Assembly (NCBI GenBank): GCA_045654885.1
Contig: JAZOOF010000054.1
Span: forward strand, 16,428 to 80,427
Length of the DNA stretch: 64,000 nt
Origin: HGM04593 sp045654885
GTDB taxonomy: Bacteria; Bacteroidota; Bacteroidia; Bacteroidales; Bacteroidaceae
Direction of reading: 5' to 3'
Below, piece after piece: positions 51,671-60,829 of this stretch. Numbering within the stretch: position 1 is the first letter of the stretch; each line of letters starts with the position of its first letter. The position numbers were made by a program, and so were the translations under genes. The notes under the pieces were generated by a model. The model did not search any database, was not told where the DNA came from, and worked only from the letters and a program-made list of their open reading frames with translations.

Positions 51671-52735
51671 ATGGACGATATAACCCCCGAATTGCTTGAT
51701 ATCGACGAATTTGAGTCCGAGGAGTCCCTTTTTCGTGAGCTGCGTATAACAGCAGACAGGGGGCAGGCGCCCGTGCGCATAGACAAGTTCCTTGTCGACC
51801 ATGTAGCCCACACCTCGCGTAACAAAATTCAGCAGGCGGCCGATGCCGGTTCAATCTCTGTAAATGGAAAGGTTGTAAAGAGCAACTACAAGGTCAAACC
51901 ATTGGATGAGATTGTTATTACATACGACACACCCGCATATGACAATACAATTGTCCCCGAAGATATACCTCTCGATGTGGTGTATGAGGATGATGACCTT
52001 ATGGTGGTGAACAAGCCTGCAGGCCTTGTGGTGCACCCGGGTTGCGGCAATACGCACGGAACGCTCATCAATGCCGTTGCATGGCATCTGAAGGATAATC
52101 CCAATTTCGACCCCAACGACCCGCAGGTGGGTCTTGTGCACCGCATCGACAAGAATACATCGGGGTTGCTTGTTGTGGCAAAGACAGCCTTTGCCAAGGC
52201 GCATTTGGGAATGCAGTTCTTTAAGAAGACCACAAAACGTACCTATAATGCAGTGGTGTGGGGTAACCCCAAAGAGGATAGCGGCACAGTTGTGGGTAAT
52301 ATAACACGCAATCCACGTAACAGGCTGCAGATGTGTGTCTCTGCCGATGAAAGTGTCGGCAAATACGCTGTAACCCATTATCGCGTGCTCGAGCGCTTGA
52401 GCTATGTGTCGCTTGTGGAGTGCAATCTCGAGACCGGACGTACGCACCAGATTAGGGTGCACATGAAGCACATAGGCCATATTCTTTTCAATGACGATGT
52501 CTATGGCGGCGATGAGATTCTGAAGGGTACCAACTTCAGCAAGTACAGCCAGTTCGTGCGTAACTGTTTCAAGCTCTGTCCGCGTCAGGCACTGCATGCC
52601 AAGACGTTGGGCTTTGTGCACCCTACAACTGGTAAGGAGATGTACTTTGATTCTGAACTTCCATCCGATTTTGTGGCGATGGTAGATGCTTGGAGGCGCT
52701 ATTCAAGCGCCAGTGCTGCATATCTTGAAGATTGA
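51671..52735 (+). CDS. RluA-family 23S rRNA pseudouridine synthase
   Basis: 354 residues. An S4 RNA-binding domain near 35-85 (RIDKFLVDHVAHTSRNKIQQ), then the catalytic domain with GLVHRIDKNTSGLLVVAKT, whose Asp is the nucleophile, and ETGRTHQIRVHMKHIGH. The S4 domain and length suggest RluD, which modifies helix 69 of 23S rRNA, but RluA, RluC and RluD are hard to tell apart by eye. Confidence 0.92.
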   Translation: MDDITPELLDIDEFESEESLFRELRITADRGQAPVRIDKFLVDHVAHTSRNKIQQAADAGSISVNGKVVKSNYKVKPLDEIVITYDTPAYDNTIVPEDIPLDVVYEDDDLMVVNKPAGLVVHPGCGNTHGTLINAVAWHLKDNPNFDPNDPQVGLVHRIDKNTSGLLVVAKTAFAKAHLGMQFFKKTTKRTYNAVVWGNPKEDSGTVVGNITRNPRNRLQMCVSADESVGKYAVTHYRVLERLSYVSLVECNLETGRTHQIRVHMKHIGHILFNDDVYGGDEILKGTNFSKYSQFVRNCFKLCPRQALHAKTLGFVHPTTGKEMYFDSELPSDFVAMVDAWRRYSSASAAYLED

Positions 52736-52858
52736 CGCATTCCGTTTGCGCAAAATGTATGGATGATTAAATAGGGATTGTCCTACTGTTCTTTAGGATA
52801 AATACTTGTTTGTGCCTGGTTGAGTTTTCCCATATTTGCAAAAAGAATTTTTAGAACT

Positions 52859-53287
52859 ATGAAAAGATTCAGTTTCTTATTGGTACTTTTTGCAATGTTG
52901 CAACTGCCCCTTTTTGCGGCTTCGCCTGTTCAGTATATCGGTTTGAATGTTCCGGTAGAAAATTACTCCAATATGCCACACATGCGTGCAAGGGCAATGG
53001 ATAAATCCGATTTCAGATTTTTGTGTTCTCTGTTGAAGGAGGAGTCTTTCGACAAGGACCGTGTGAAAATGATACGTGTCGCCTGTATCGGAAACTACTT
53101 CACATCAAAGCAGTGCGCTTCCATGCTCTCACTCATGAGTTTCGATTCTTATAGATTGGAGGCACTTGAATATCTTGCACCGCGCATTTTGGATAAAAGG
53201 GCGTGTGATGTAATTCTTAGGGAGTTCTCGTTCAGCTCAAACAAAGAAAAAGCCGAGGCTCTGTTGATGGGGAATAGGCGGCGTTGA
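52859..53287 (+). CDS. DUF4476 exported protein
   Basis: 142 residues from ATG 52859, with signal peptide MKRFSFLLVLFAMLQLPLFA. The mature part has the DUF4476 pattern: DFRFLCSLLKEESFDKDRVK, then YFTSKQCASMLSLMSFDSYR and LEALEYLAPRILDKR. Function unknown. It converges with the GH25 gene, whose stop lies one base away, leaving no space for a terminator. Confidence 0.78.
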   Translation: MKRFSFLLVLFAMLQLPLFAASPVQYIGLNVPVENYSNMPHMRARAMDKSDFRFLCSLLKEESFDKDRVKMIRVACIGNYFTSKQCASMLSLMSFDSYRLEALEYLAPRILDKRACDVILREFSFSSNKEKAEALLMGNRRR

Positions 53288-53288
53288 A

Positions 53289-54149
53289 TCATTTGATTCT
53301 CAACTCTTCAAGCTCCTCTGCTGTCCCTTTGAATACATTGATGTCCACTCTCTCTACAATGCCCGGCAGACGGCCTTTGTCGGTGCATTGCCACATAATC
53401 CACTCTTTTGCAATGCCGGGGTCCTTTACATTGTATCGGGCAATCCACAATGGATAGTCGTTGAAGTGGATATTGTTGATGTGTCGTGCGTGGAATTTCT
53501 TGTAAGTGTATATTATGGGCTTGACCTTGTAATGCTCTTCAATTGTTGATATGAACTTCTTCAGTTCCTCTCTGTAGAGCATGGGGTTCTCTGGCTCCTC
53601 CTCCACGTCCACCATTGGCGGGAGGTCGCCCTTTTCCAGCTTTACCTTGCTGATGAATAGCCGGGCCTGTTTATCGCCCGATGACTTTGTGCCGAAATAG
53701 TGATACGCGCCACGTGTTATTCCACTGCTCTTTGCCGCTTCCCAGTTCTTTTCGAAATGTTTGTCGCAGTGGCTGCTGCCTTCGGTCGCCTTTATGTATA
53801 CAAAACTTATTGGCGGCTCGCCGGGAGTACCGTTCTTCAGCCTTTGCCAATTGATTACTCCTTGGTGGTGCGATATGTCAATCCCGTAAATGGAGTATCC
53901 TCCGGGGATGCATGTGCCGTATATTTTCTCGCCGCTGCATGTTGTGAAACGGTGGAATGCCGGCTCAATGAATGGTTTGTAGGCCAATGCCAGCACGGCT
54001 GCTGTTGTGAGTATTGCTATGGCTACATATTTCCACGTTGCCATGACACGCGGCTTTCTGCGGCGTGTAGAAGATGGTCGGCGTGACGGTTTTTTCTTCC
54101 GTCCGCCGACCTTTACTGTATTGGATGTTTTTTTGGCGTTTGCCATCAA
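53289..54149 (-). CDS. GH25 lysozyme, membrane-anchored
   Basis: Peptidoglycan muramidase. A basic, Lys/Arg-rich cytoplasmic start (1-36) and one membrane helix (about 38-57) anchor the enzyme, and the GH25 barrel begins YGIDISHHQGVINWQRLK (catalytic-site Asp). FVYIKATEGSSHCD, GAYHYFGTKSSG and LPPMVDVEEEP (acidic residues of the site) follow. 286 residues. It lies 15 bases downstream of pfp and is probably cotranscribed with it. Confidence 0.92.
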   Translation of the reverse strand: MMANAKKTSNTVKVGGRKKKPSRRPSSTRRRKPRVMATWKYVAIAILTTAAVLALAYKPFIEPAFHRFTTCSGEKIYGTCIPGGYSIYGIDISHHQGVINWQRLKNGTPGEPPISFVYIKATEGSSHCDKHFEKNWEAAKSSGITRGAYHYFGTKSSGDKQARLFISKVKLEKGDLPPMVDVEEEPENPMLYREELKKFISTIEEHYKVKPIIYTYKKFHARHINNIHFNDYPLWIARYNVKDPGIAKEWIMWQCTDKGRLPGIVERVDINVFKGTAEELEELRIK

Positions 54150-54164
54150 CTCCTTGTATCTATA

Positions 54165-55808
54165 TTACTTCTGCTGCTCAAGAGCAAGAGTCTTTGTAGT
54201 CTGGTCGCAAACCTCTGTTGGGCCAAAGTACTGGATAGGACCCGGGTAAACATAGCATGTCTCCTTAGCCCACTGCTCTCTGTTTGCAGCAAATGTCTTG
54301 AATGGTGCACCGTTGAGGTCAACGAGAGCCTTCTGGATAACAGGCTTCATCTCGCCGTGGCGACGCTCCATGTTCATCATCATTGTGATGGGGATACCGC
54401 CTGCAACCCACTCGGCAGCAGGAGCTGTTGTGTTGCGTACCGATGACATGTAGCCTGTCTTGCCGGCAGCGATGAGCTGTGAAGCGTTGTAACCCAGAGC
54501 GTAGCAGTAGTCTGCATCGTAGTTCGATGGAGCTGCGCAACGGCCTTCGTAACCGAAGAAGTGGTGCTGTGCGTTGAACTTGCCATTGTACTTGCCCTCT
54601 GCCTTCCATGCTGCGAGCTTGTTGGCAACCATCTCCGACAGCAACTTCTCTGTCTCGATGAGTGATACCTGTACGTTGCCGTGTGGGTCGCGGTCCATTG
54701 TCAGCTGGCGTGCAACACCTGCAGGGAGGCTTGCGTAAACAGCTGCATTGTCGCTTGAGAGCTGGTCGATGATGTACTGGCGCTGCTCCTCGGGAGCTAC
54801 GGCGTTGTACTCCTCGCCCTTGTGAGCCAACAGGTCATTGAGCTCGGCGATGAGAGCCTTCATAGCAGGAACGAACTCTATAAGACCCTCAGGGATGAGC
54901 ACTGTACCGAAGTTGTTGCCCTCTGCTGCGCGGTCAGCAACAGCCTGCGCAATAGAAGTAACGATGTCGTCGAGTGAAAGAGCCTTCTGCTCAACCTCCT
55001 CCGAGATGATACAGTAGTTAGGCTGTGTCTGCAATGCGCACTCGAGAGCGATGTGAGAAGCCGAACGGCCCATCAACTTGATGAAGTGCCAGTACTTCTG
55101 TGCTGAGTTACAGTCGCGCTGGATGTTGCCGATAACCTCTGAATATACCTTACATGCTGTGTCGAAACCGAAAGAAGTCTCGATGTAAGCGTTCTTCAAG
55201 TCGCCGTCGATAGTCTTTGGACAGCCGATAACCTGAACACCAGTGTTCTTTGCTGCATAGTACTCGGCGAGTACACAAGCGTTGGTGTTGGAGTCGTCAC
55301 CACCGATGATAACGAGAGCCTTGATGTCGAGCTCCTTGATGATTTCGAGACCCTTGTCGAACTGCTCTGTCTTCTCGAGCTTTGTACGGCCTGAACCGAT
55401 GATGTCGAAACCGCCGGTGTTGCGGTACTCGTCCATAATCTCGGCAGTAATCTCCATATATTTGTGGTCAACCAGACCGCCGGGGCCCATGAGGAAGCCA
55501 TAGAGACGGCTGTTGGGGTTCAACTTCTTTACACCGTCGAACAGACCTGCGATTACGTTGTGACCGCCGGGAGCCTGTCCGCCTGAAAGGATTACACCCA
55601 CGTTGATTGCAGGGTACTCCTGAGCCTCACCGCCCTTCTCGAATGTTACGATAGGCAAACCATAAGTGTTGGGGAACATGGCCTTGATAGCCTCCTGGTC
55701 TGCTACAGACTCTGTTGCAGCACCTTCGCACAATTTAACTGTCCCGGTCAAAGCCTGGGGAAGCTTGGGCTGGTAAGCAGCCCTTGCTATTTGCAATGCA
55801 CTTTTCAT
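54165..55808 (-). CDS. pfp: Diphosphate--fructose-6-phosphate 1-phosphotransferase
   Basis: Reversible PPi-dependent phosphofructokinase of the long type, 547 residues. GGQAPGGHNVIAGLFDG is the phosphate site, and ALVIIGGDDSNTNACVLAE has the second Asp that marks PPi users (the ATP enzyme at 28149 has GGDGS). PKTIDGDLKN holds the catalytic Asp, and MGRSASHIALECALQ follows. First gene of a pair with the lysozyme gene. Confidence 0.95.
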   Translation of the reverse strand: MKSALQIARAAYQPKLPQALTGTVKLCEGAATESVADQEAIKAMFPNTYGLPIVTFEKGGEAQEYPAINVGVILSGGQAPGGHNVIAGLFDGVKKLNPNSRLYGFLMGPGGLVDHKYMEITAEIMDEYRNTGGFDIIGSGRTKLEKTEQFDKGLEIIKELDIKALVIIGGDDSNTNACVLAEYYAAKNTGVQVIGCPKTIDGDLKNAYIETSFGFDTACKVYSEVIGNIQRDCNSAQKYWHFIKLMGRSASHIALECALQTQPNYCIISEEVEQKALSLDDIVTSIAQAVADRAAEGNNFGTVLIPEGLIEFVPAMKALIAELNDLLAHKGEEYNAVAPEEQRQYIIDQLSSDNAAVYASLPAGVARQLTMDRDPHGNVQVSLIETEKLLSEMVANKLAAWKAEGKYNGKFNAQHHFFGYEGRCAAPSNYDADYCYALGYNASQLIAAGKTGYMSSVRNTTAPAAEWVAGGIPITMMMNMERRHGEMKPVIQKALVDLNGAPFKTFAANREQWAKETCYVYPGPIQYFGPTEVCDQTTKTLALEQQK

Positions 55809-55905
55809 AATATTGATTAAAATAAATTGAGAATTCTATTTATCTGCAAATTTCGCTTTTTTTTATGAATTTTGAAAGTGTTTTTCCTTTTTTAATCAAA
55901 ATATA

Positions 55906-55940
55906 TTGTTTTTGTCGGCAGCAGTTGTTTTTGTCGACAG
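55906..55940. repeat. Direct repeat in the pfp upstream region
   Basis: TTGTTTTTGTCGGCAG (55906-55921) and TTGTTTTTGTCGACAG (55925-55940) differ at one base and are offset by 19. They lie about 100 bases upstream of pfp and 170 upstream of the next plus-strand gene. The rest of this 303-base gap shows no gene. Confidence 0.65.
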
Positions 55941-56111
55941 AAAACACTATCTTTACAACAGATATTTGCTGTGCGGGCAGTTGGAATGTCCCGCTTTGCC
56001 CTGTATGACAAATATCATGTGGTATGTCATTCTTGATGCAGTTATGAATCCCTATGCTGCATTCAAGGATGTATGGTAAAATCAAAATAAATCAAACTAA
56101 ACCAAATTATT

Positions 56112-56387
56112 ATGGCAAGTAGAAAAAATCTCAAGAAGGTGATTACATTTGTTGTTGACGAGTTGGCAACCGAGGCATTTTTGCTCTCATACGACGCGCA
56201 GGGCGACACTGAGGCATGGGTGGCATTGTTCAACAAGATTTTCAGCCTCAATAACGAGTATATAGCACGTGTGAGCCATGCCGAGCCGGGCATGCCTGCA
56301 AAGAAGTATTTCAACACTCTTTGCGATTCGTTCAATGCCGATGCAAAGGCATTGCTCGAAGAGATTGCAAAACTGTCAGGTAAGTAA
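56112..56387 (+). CDS. Conserved small hypothetical protein
   Basis: 91 residues, acidic and helical, without signal or membrane segment (MASRKNLKKVITFVVDELAT start; AEPGMPAKKYFNTLCDSFN in the middle). It looks like a small cytoplasmic protein family of Bacteroidales of unknown function. Preceded by an A+T-rich leader and followed after 17 bases by the large exported amidase-like gene, with which it may be cotranscribed. Confidence 0.68.
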   Translation: MASRKNLKKVITFVVDELATEAFLLSYDAQGDTEAWVALFNKIFSLNNEYIARVSHAEPGMPAKKYFNTLCDSFNADAKALLEEIAKLSGK

Positions 56388-56404
56388 TACCTGTTCATTT
56401 GTCT

Positions 56405-59338
56405 ATGCTAAGGCACTTTTGGGCAATAGTATTTTGCCTTTTTGGTATATCGGTTTTGTCGGCACAGGGTGTCGACAAAACTGTTTCTCGTGCCTTGCTT
56501 GAGTACTTCAAGAGCTATAAGTCCGACAGGACGCAAATGCGTTTCTCGGGGCTCGAACGGCGCAGGAACAATATCGTTGTCAATACAAAGGCAAAGAAGA
56601 TTGTAATCTATGCCAACGAGGCTTTTGCCGGTCAGGCATTTACCCCTGAAGTGGTCGACAGGATATATAAGGACATACGCGCCATTCTGCCAAAGAAGTA
56701 TGCGAAGTATAAGGTAGAGGTTGTATACAAAGGACGTGCCATTGAGGAGCGCGTGCCGAATATCTACCGCCATGGCAAGGATGTTGATGCAACACGCGTA
56801 TGGGGTGGTGTGCAGTACGATGGCGAGCCATGGGTGAAGCCGCTTTCGCGTCCATTCGATATTCCGTCGGGGCTCAATGGCCGTCATATTGCGCTATGGC
56901 AGAGCCATGGCCGTTACTACTATGCCGACAAGGACTACTGGAAATGGCAACGTCCGTTGCTCTATTGCACGGTAGAGGATTTGCTCACGCAGTCATTCGT
57001 TGTTCCTTTCCTCATGCCCATGCTCGAAAATGCCGGAGCGCTTGTCTACACACCGCGCGAACGCGATTGGCAGGTCAACAGTGTGATTGTCGACAATGAC
57101 TGTTGCAGTGAGGGCGATTCGCGCTACACCGAACAGAACGGCCGCGAATACAAATGGCATACCCGCAGCGATGGCTATGCGCCATTGAAAGAGATTTATT
57201 TTGACCATGACGACCCATTCTCTATGGGCTCGTCGCGCAGTGCCCAGACTGTGAAGAATAAAAAAAGGGTATCAAAGGCTGTGTGGCGCCCCGATATTCC
57301 GGTGGCTGGCGAGTATGCCGTGTATGTGGCATATGAGACTTTTGAGAACTCTGTGCCCGACGCTATGTATACCGTTCATCACAGTGGCGGCGAGACCTCA
57401 TTCTCTGTGAACCAGCAGATGGGTGGCGGTACATGGGTCTATCTGGGTACATTCCATTTCAATAAGGGATATGACAAGGAGCAGTGTGTCACGCTAACCA
57501 ACTACAGCCGCCACAGCGGTGTGGTGAGTGCCGATGCTGTGCGCTTTGGTGGCGGAATGGGGTGCGTTGCCCGTGGTCCCGGCGAGCAGTTGAGCGGCCT
57601 GCCACGCTACCTTGAGGGTGCCCGCTACAATCTGCAGACAAGCGGTTTCCCCTACGAGGTCTATTCCATGTTCAATGGCGAGGCCGATTATCGCGACGAT
57701 ATCGTATGCCGTCCGTCTGCGGTGAATCACCTGACAGGCGGTTCGGTCTTCAACCCCGATACAACAGGACTCAATGTTCCTCTTGAGCTCTCTTTCGGTT
57801 TCCACTCCGATGCGGGTGTCTCGGCAACCGACAGCATCATTGGCTCATTGGGAGTGGTGACTACGGAATTTGAAGGCGATACACTCGCCACAGGACATTC
57901 GCGCCAGATGTCGCGCGACGTTGTCTCTTATCTTCTCAACACTGTACAAAATGACCTTACCGCACGATACGGCGAACTGTGGCCTGTGCGCGGAATACTC
58001 GACCGCAACTATGGCGAGACACGTGTACCGCGTGTGCCGTCCGTTATCTTCGAGTCGCTTTCGCACCAGAACTTTATGGATATGGTCTATGCCCATGACC
58101 CCGATTTCAAGTTCACACTCTCTCGTTCGGTCTACAAGGCGCTGCTCAAGCATCTGTGCTATGTGTGCGGAACCGATTATGTTGTTCAGCCGCTCCCTGT
58201 CAGCCATTTTGCAATGTCAATGTCGGACAAGGAGAACGAAGTAAAACTCTCCTGGCGCGCAGTTGAGGATGCTCTTGAGCCCACGGCGAAACCTGAAGGG
58301 TATATAGTCTATTGCAGTGTAAATGGTGCCGGGTTCGACAATGGAACAGTAGTGCGCGACCCGCAATGCAAGGTTACTGTGGAGAAAGGTGTTTTCTACA
58401 GTTTCAAGGTTGCCGCGTTCAACGATGGCGGCTGCAGCTTGCCGTCGGAGGAGCTGTCGCTCTATCTTGCAAAGAATGAAAAGGGCAGGGTATTGGTGGT
58501 CAATGGTTTCCATCGCATGAGCGGCCCCGATACAATCTTTAACGACAAACGTATTGGCTTTGACCTTGACTTTGACCCGGGAGTGCCATATATGCACACT
58601 CCCGAGTATAGCGGCCGTCAGCTCGACTTTATGCGCGAGAATATAAACATCGATGGTGGCCTGGGCTTGAGCGGCAGCGAATACGAAGGAATGCTGATTG
58701 CCGGCAACATGCTCAACTATCCGCGCATTCATGGCGATGCCCTGGCTTCAAACGGAATAAGTTTCCTCTCGTGTGGCAGTGAGGCTGTTATAGATGGTGT
58801 AGTTGATATGAGTGACTATGCTGTCGTGGACCTTATACTTGGTGCCGAAAAGCAGGGTGGCGATGGCTCGTTGTTGCATTACAACGCACCATACAAGACA
58901 TTCCCGTCGGCATTGCAGGAGAAACTGAAGACCTATTGCCACAGTGGCGGCAATCTCTTTGTGAGCGGAGCATTCATTGCCAGTGATATGCAAGGCTGTG
59001 ATAAGGACAGGCAGTTCATCCGCGATTTGCTGCGCTTTGATTATGGCGGAACGGTTTCCAATATTGCCGATGATGTTGTTGCGGGTTCGGGCTTGCGCCT
59101 TGCTGTTGGCCGTGAGGTAAACAGCGGATGCTATGCTGTTTCGCGTCCCGATATTCTTGTTCCCCTTGATGAAGCATTTGTTCCTTTTGTCTTTGACGGA
59201 TGCAAGGAGAGTGCCGGTGTTGCATATGCCGGCAACGGTTATCGCGTGCTTTCGACAAGTTTTCCTTTCGAAACCGTGAAAAACAGTGTGCACCGTGCAG
59301 AGCTAATGGGTGCAGTAATGCGCTTCCTCTTGAAGTAA
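56405..59338 (+). CDS. Large exported amidase-like protein with golvesin-type and Fn3-like domains
   Basis: 977 residues from ATG 56405, with signal peptide ending SVLSAQG. IALWQSHGRYYYADKDYWKW, TVEDLLTQSFVVPFL, SFGFHSDAG and PSVIFESLSHQN occur in the order His-Glu-His-Glu of zinc amidase_3 enzymes, so the core resembles N-acetylmuramoyl-L-alanine amidase, split by an inserted golvesin-C-like beta domain (about 290-390, VAGEYAVYVAYETFENSVPD to VSADAVRFGGG). An Fn3-like domain lies near 605-690 and a C-terminal domain of about 280 residues is uncharacterised. Such proteins are often labelled xanthan lyase in Bacteroidales genomes; the amidase reading is my inference. Confidence 0.72.
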   Translation: MLRHFWAIVFCLFGISVLSAQGVDKTVSRALLEYFKSYKSDRTQMRFSGLERRRNNIVVNTKAKKIVIYANEAFAGQAFTPEVVDRIYKDIRAILPKKYAKYKVEVVYKGRAIEERVPNIYRHGKDVDATRVWGGVQYDGEPWVKPLSRPFDIPSGLNGRHIALWQSHGRYYYADKDYWKWQRPLLYCTVEDLLTQSFVVPFLMPMLENAGALVYTPRERDWQVNSVIVDNDCCSEGDSRYTEQNGREYKWHTRSDGYAPLKEIYFDHDDPFSMGSSRSAQTVKNKKRVSKAVWRPDIPVAGEYAVYVAYETFENSVPDAMYTVHHSGGETSFSVNQQMGGGTWVYLGTFHFNKGYDKEQCVTLTNYSRHSGVVSADAVRFGGGMGCVARGPGEQLSGLPRYLEGARYNLQTSGFPYEVYSMFNGEADYRDDIVCRPSAVNHLTGGSVFNPDTTGLNVPLELSFGFHSDAGVSATDSIIGSLGVVTTEFEGDTLATGHSRQMSRDVVSYLLNTVQNDLTARYGELWPVRGILDRNYGETRVPRVPSVIFESLSHQNFMDMVYAHDPDFKFTLSRSVYKALLKHLCYVCGTDYVVQPLPVSHFAMSMSDKENEVKLSWRAVEDALEPTAKPEGYIVYCSVNGAGFDNGTVVRDPQCKVTVEKGVFYSFKVAAFNDGGCSLPSEELSLYLAKNEKGRVLVVNGFHRMSGPDTIFNDKRIGFDLDFDPGVPYMHTPEYSGRQLDFMRENINIDGGLGLSGSEYEGMLIAGNMLNYPRIHGDALASNGISFLSCGSEAVIDGVVDMSDYAVVDLILGAEKQGGDGSLLHYNAPYKTFPSALQEKLKTYCHSGGNLFVSGAFIASDMQGCDKDRQFIRDLLRFDYGGTVSNIADDVVAGSGLRLAVGREVNSGCYAVSRPDILVPLDEAFVPFVFDGCKESAGVAYAGNGYRVLSTSFPFETVKNSVHRAELMGAVMRFLLK

Positions 59339-59347
59339 AAGTTTTCC

Positions 59348-59400
59348 AATAACACAGAACAGGCTCCCGCGCAACAGCCGGGAGCCTGTTCTGTGTTATT
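59348..59400. terminator. Bidirectional terminator between the amidase-like gene and pyrH
   Basis: A 19-bp perfect stem (59351-59369 with 59379-59397), extendable by three A-T pairs, with a nine-base loop. It serves both convergent genes. Confidence 0.92.
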
Positions 59401-59412
59401 TTCAGCACGTGC

Positions 59413-60123
59413 TTATGGATGAACGAATGTACCAATCTCCTCGCCGTCCATAACCTTTTTAAGGTTACCTACAACATCCATGTTGAATACATAGATTGGC
59501 AGGTTGTTCTCGCGGCACATTGCTGTGGCTGTGATGTCCATAACCTTGAGACCGCGTGATATTACCTCGTCGTATGAAATGTCGTGGAACTTTGTTGCTG
59601 TGGGGTCCTTCTCGGGGTCGGCAGTGTATATGCCGTCAACGCGTGTGCCCTTGAGCATTACGTCGGCCTCAATCTCAATGCCGCGGAGTGATGAACCTGT
59701 GTCGGTGGTGAAGTAGGGGCTGCCTGTGCCGGCTGCCATAATAACCACCATTCCCTGTTCCATAGCCTCAATGGCTTTCCACTTGGTGTAGAACTCGCCC
59801 ACAGGCTCCATGCGTATTGCAGTGAGCACCTTGTTGGCAACGCCTGCTGCACCAAGTGCCGAACTCAGCGCAAGGCTGTTGATTACGGTTGCCATCATAC
59901 CCATCTGGTCGCCCTTCACGCGGTCGAAACCTTTGCCGGCACCCGTGAGGCCACGGAAGATGTTTCCGCCACCTATTACAATACCAATCTGCACGCCCAT
60001 CTCTGCAACCTCCTTAATCTGTGCTGCATATTCGTTCAGGCGCTTTACATCTATACCATAACCCTGCTCGCCCATGAGGCTCTCGCCGCTGAGCTTCAAA
60101 AGTATACGTTTGAATTTTGCCAT
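59413..60123 (-). CDS. pyrH: UMP kinase
   Basis: Amino-acid-kinase-fold enzyme that makes UDP from UMP. RILLKLSGESLMGEQGYGID opens it; IVIGGGNIFRGLTGA, GTGSPYFTTDTGSSLRGIE and LKGTRVDGIYTADPEKDP are diagnostic. 236 residues, the usual size. Transcribed alone. Confidence 0.97.
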   Translation of the reverse strand: MAKFKRILLKLSGESLMGEQGYGIDVKRLNEYAAQIKEVAEMGVQIGIVIGGGNIFRGLTGAGKGFDRVKGDQMGMMATVINSLALSSALGAAGVANKVLTAIRMEPVGEFYTKWKAIEAMEQGMVVIMAAGTGSPYFTTDTGSSLRGIEIEADVMLKGTRVDGIYTADPEKDPTATKFHDISYDEVISRGLKVMDITATAMCRENNLPIYVFNMDVVGNLKKVMDGEEIGTFVHP

Positions 60124-60235
60124 ATTGTTAGTTTGTTTGTTATTACTTGCTTTTGTAAAAGTAAGACATTTTATTAATATATGCTATATTTTACAGCAAA
60201 AGGTTAAGATTGTTCGTTATAAATTCTTTTTTCAC

Positions 60236-60243
60236 TAATTTTG
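60236..60243 (+). promoter_or_regulatory. -7 element for the small membrane protein gene
   Basis: TAATTTTG, placing the start near 60250 and the leader at under 20 bases before ATG 60267. The nearest upstream TTG is 23 bases away, slightly far. Confidence 0.5.
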
Positions 60244-60266
60244 CAAATGAAAATAGTAATAAAGTA

Positions 60267-60488
60267 ATGAGATTTCTAAAGAACCCAAACCTTACCGTGG
60301 CGGTGCTTGCCATTTATACAGCGGCAGTATATATCTATTTCTTTCCTCGTAACAACGAGATGAGCACTACCGAAAAATGGCTCACTGTTGGCGCATCGGT
60401 TGTGATGCTTGCTCTTCTTTGGGTGCTTCTGCGCCGCCGTGCCAAGTTGCGCCGCGAGAGGGAGGAGGATTGCTGCAAGAAGGATTAA
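60267..60488 (+). CDS. Small two-helix membrane protein
   Basis: 73 residues from ATG 60267 (MRFLKNPNLTVAVLAIYTAA); earlier starts would lie upstream of the predicted promoter. Two hydrophobic segments (about 8-27 and 39-58) flank PRNNEMSTTEKW, and the C-terminal tail is very basic then acidic (RRRAKLRREREEDCCKKD). Function unknown; no homologous family recalled with certainty. Confidence 0.68.
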   Translation: MRFLKNPNLTVAVLAIYTAAVYIYFFPRNNEMSTTEKWLTVGASVVMLALLWVLLRRRAKLRREREEDCCKKD

Positions 60489-60501
60489 GACGTATAATAT
60501 A

Positions 60502-60750
60502 GGTAATAATATAGCAGTAGACCTACATTCTGAAAAACGTGAAGATGTCATCTCGAACGTACGTGAGAGATCTCTTATTTTACGATATTTTTGAGTTCCT
60601 TTGACAATCCTTGCTTATCGCAACCTACACGGCGCAAACTTCGCCTGCGCTACGTGTAACCAACTGCTGCAAGCATTGTCGAACTAAAGTTTCGTCGCTA
60701 CGCTCTGTCGGGATGACATTTGGGCGTTAGGTCAACTTTAATATTATTGC
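60502..60750. mobile_element. MITE-like non-coding element (copy 3)
   Basis: About 250 bp with inverted ends: 60502-60524 and the complement of 60729-60750 share AATAATAT and AGTnGACCT. Internally GATGTCATCTCGAA and CGGGATGACATTTG face each other. Copies 1 and 2 (7927 and 11897) begin with the same GGTAATAATATAG. No ORF of note. After it, at about 60780-60812, a TCATGCTGAGCGCAGCGAAG stretch belongs to a motif widespread in intergenic DNA of this phylum. The whole gap 60489-60829 is otherwise gene-free. Confidence 0.6.
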
Positions 60751-60829
60751 TTAAATATAGGTAGCCTTAGCGCTCTATCTCATGCTGAGCGCAGCGAAGT
60801 ATCTTTTTTGTGAGTCTTATGTTTGGTTG

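Noticed and set aside
51851..52621. 256-codon minus-strand ORF over the RluA gene
   Set aside because: Shadow of the pseudouridine synthase gene with no independent support.
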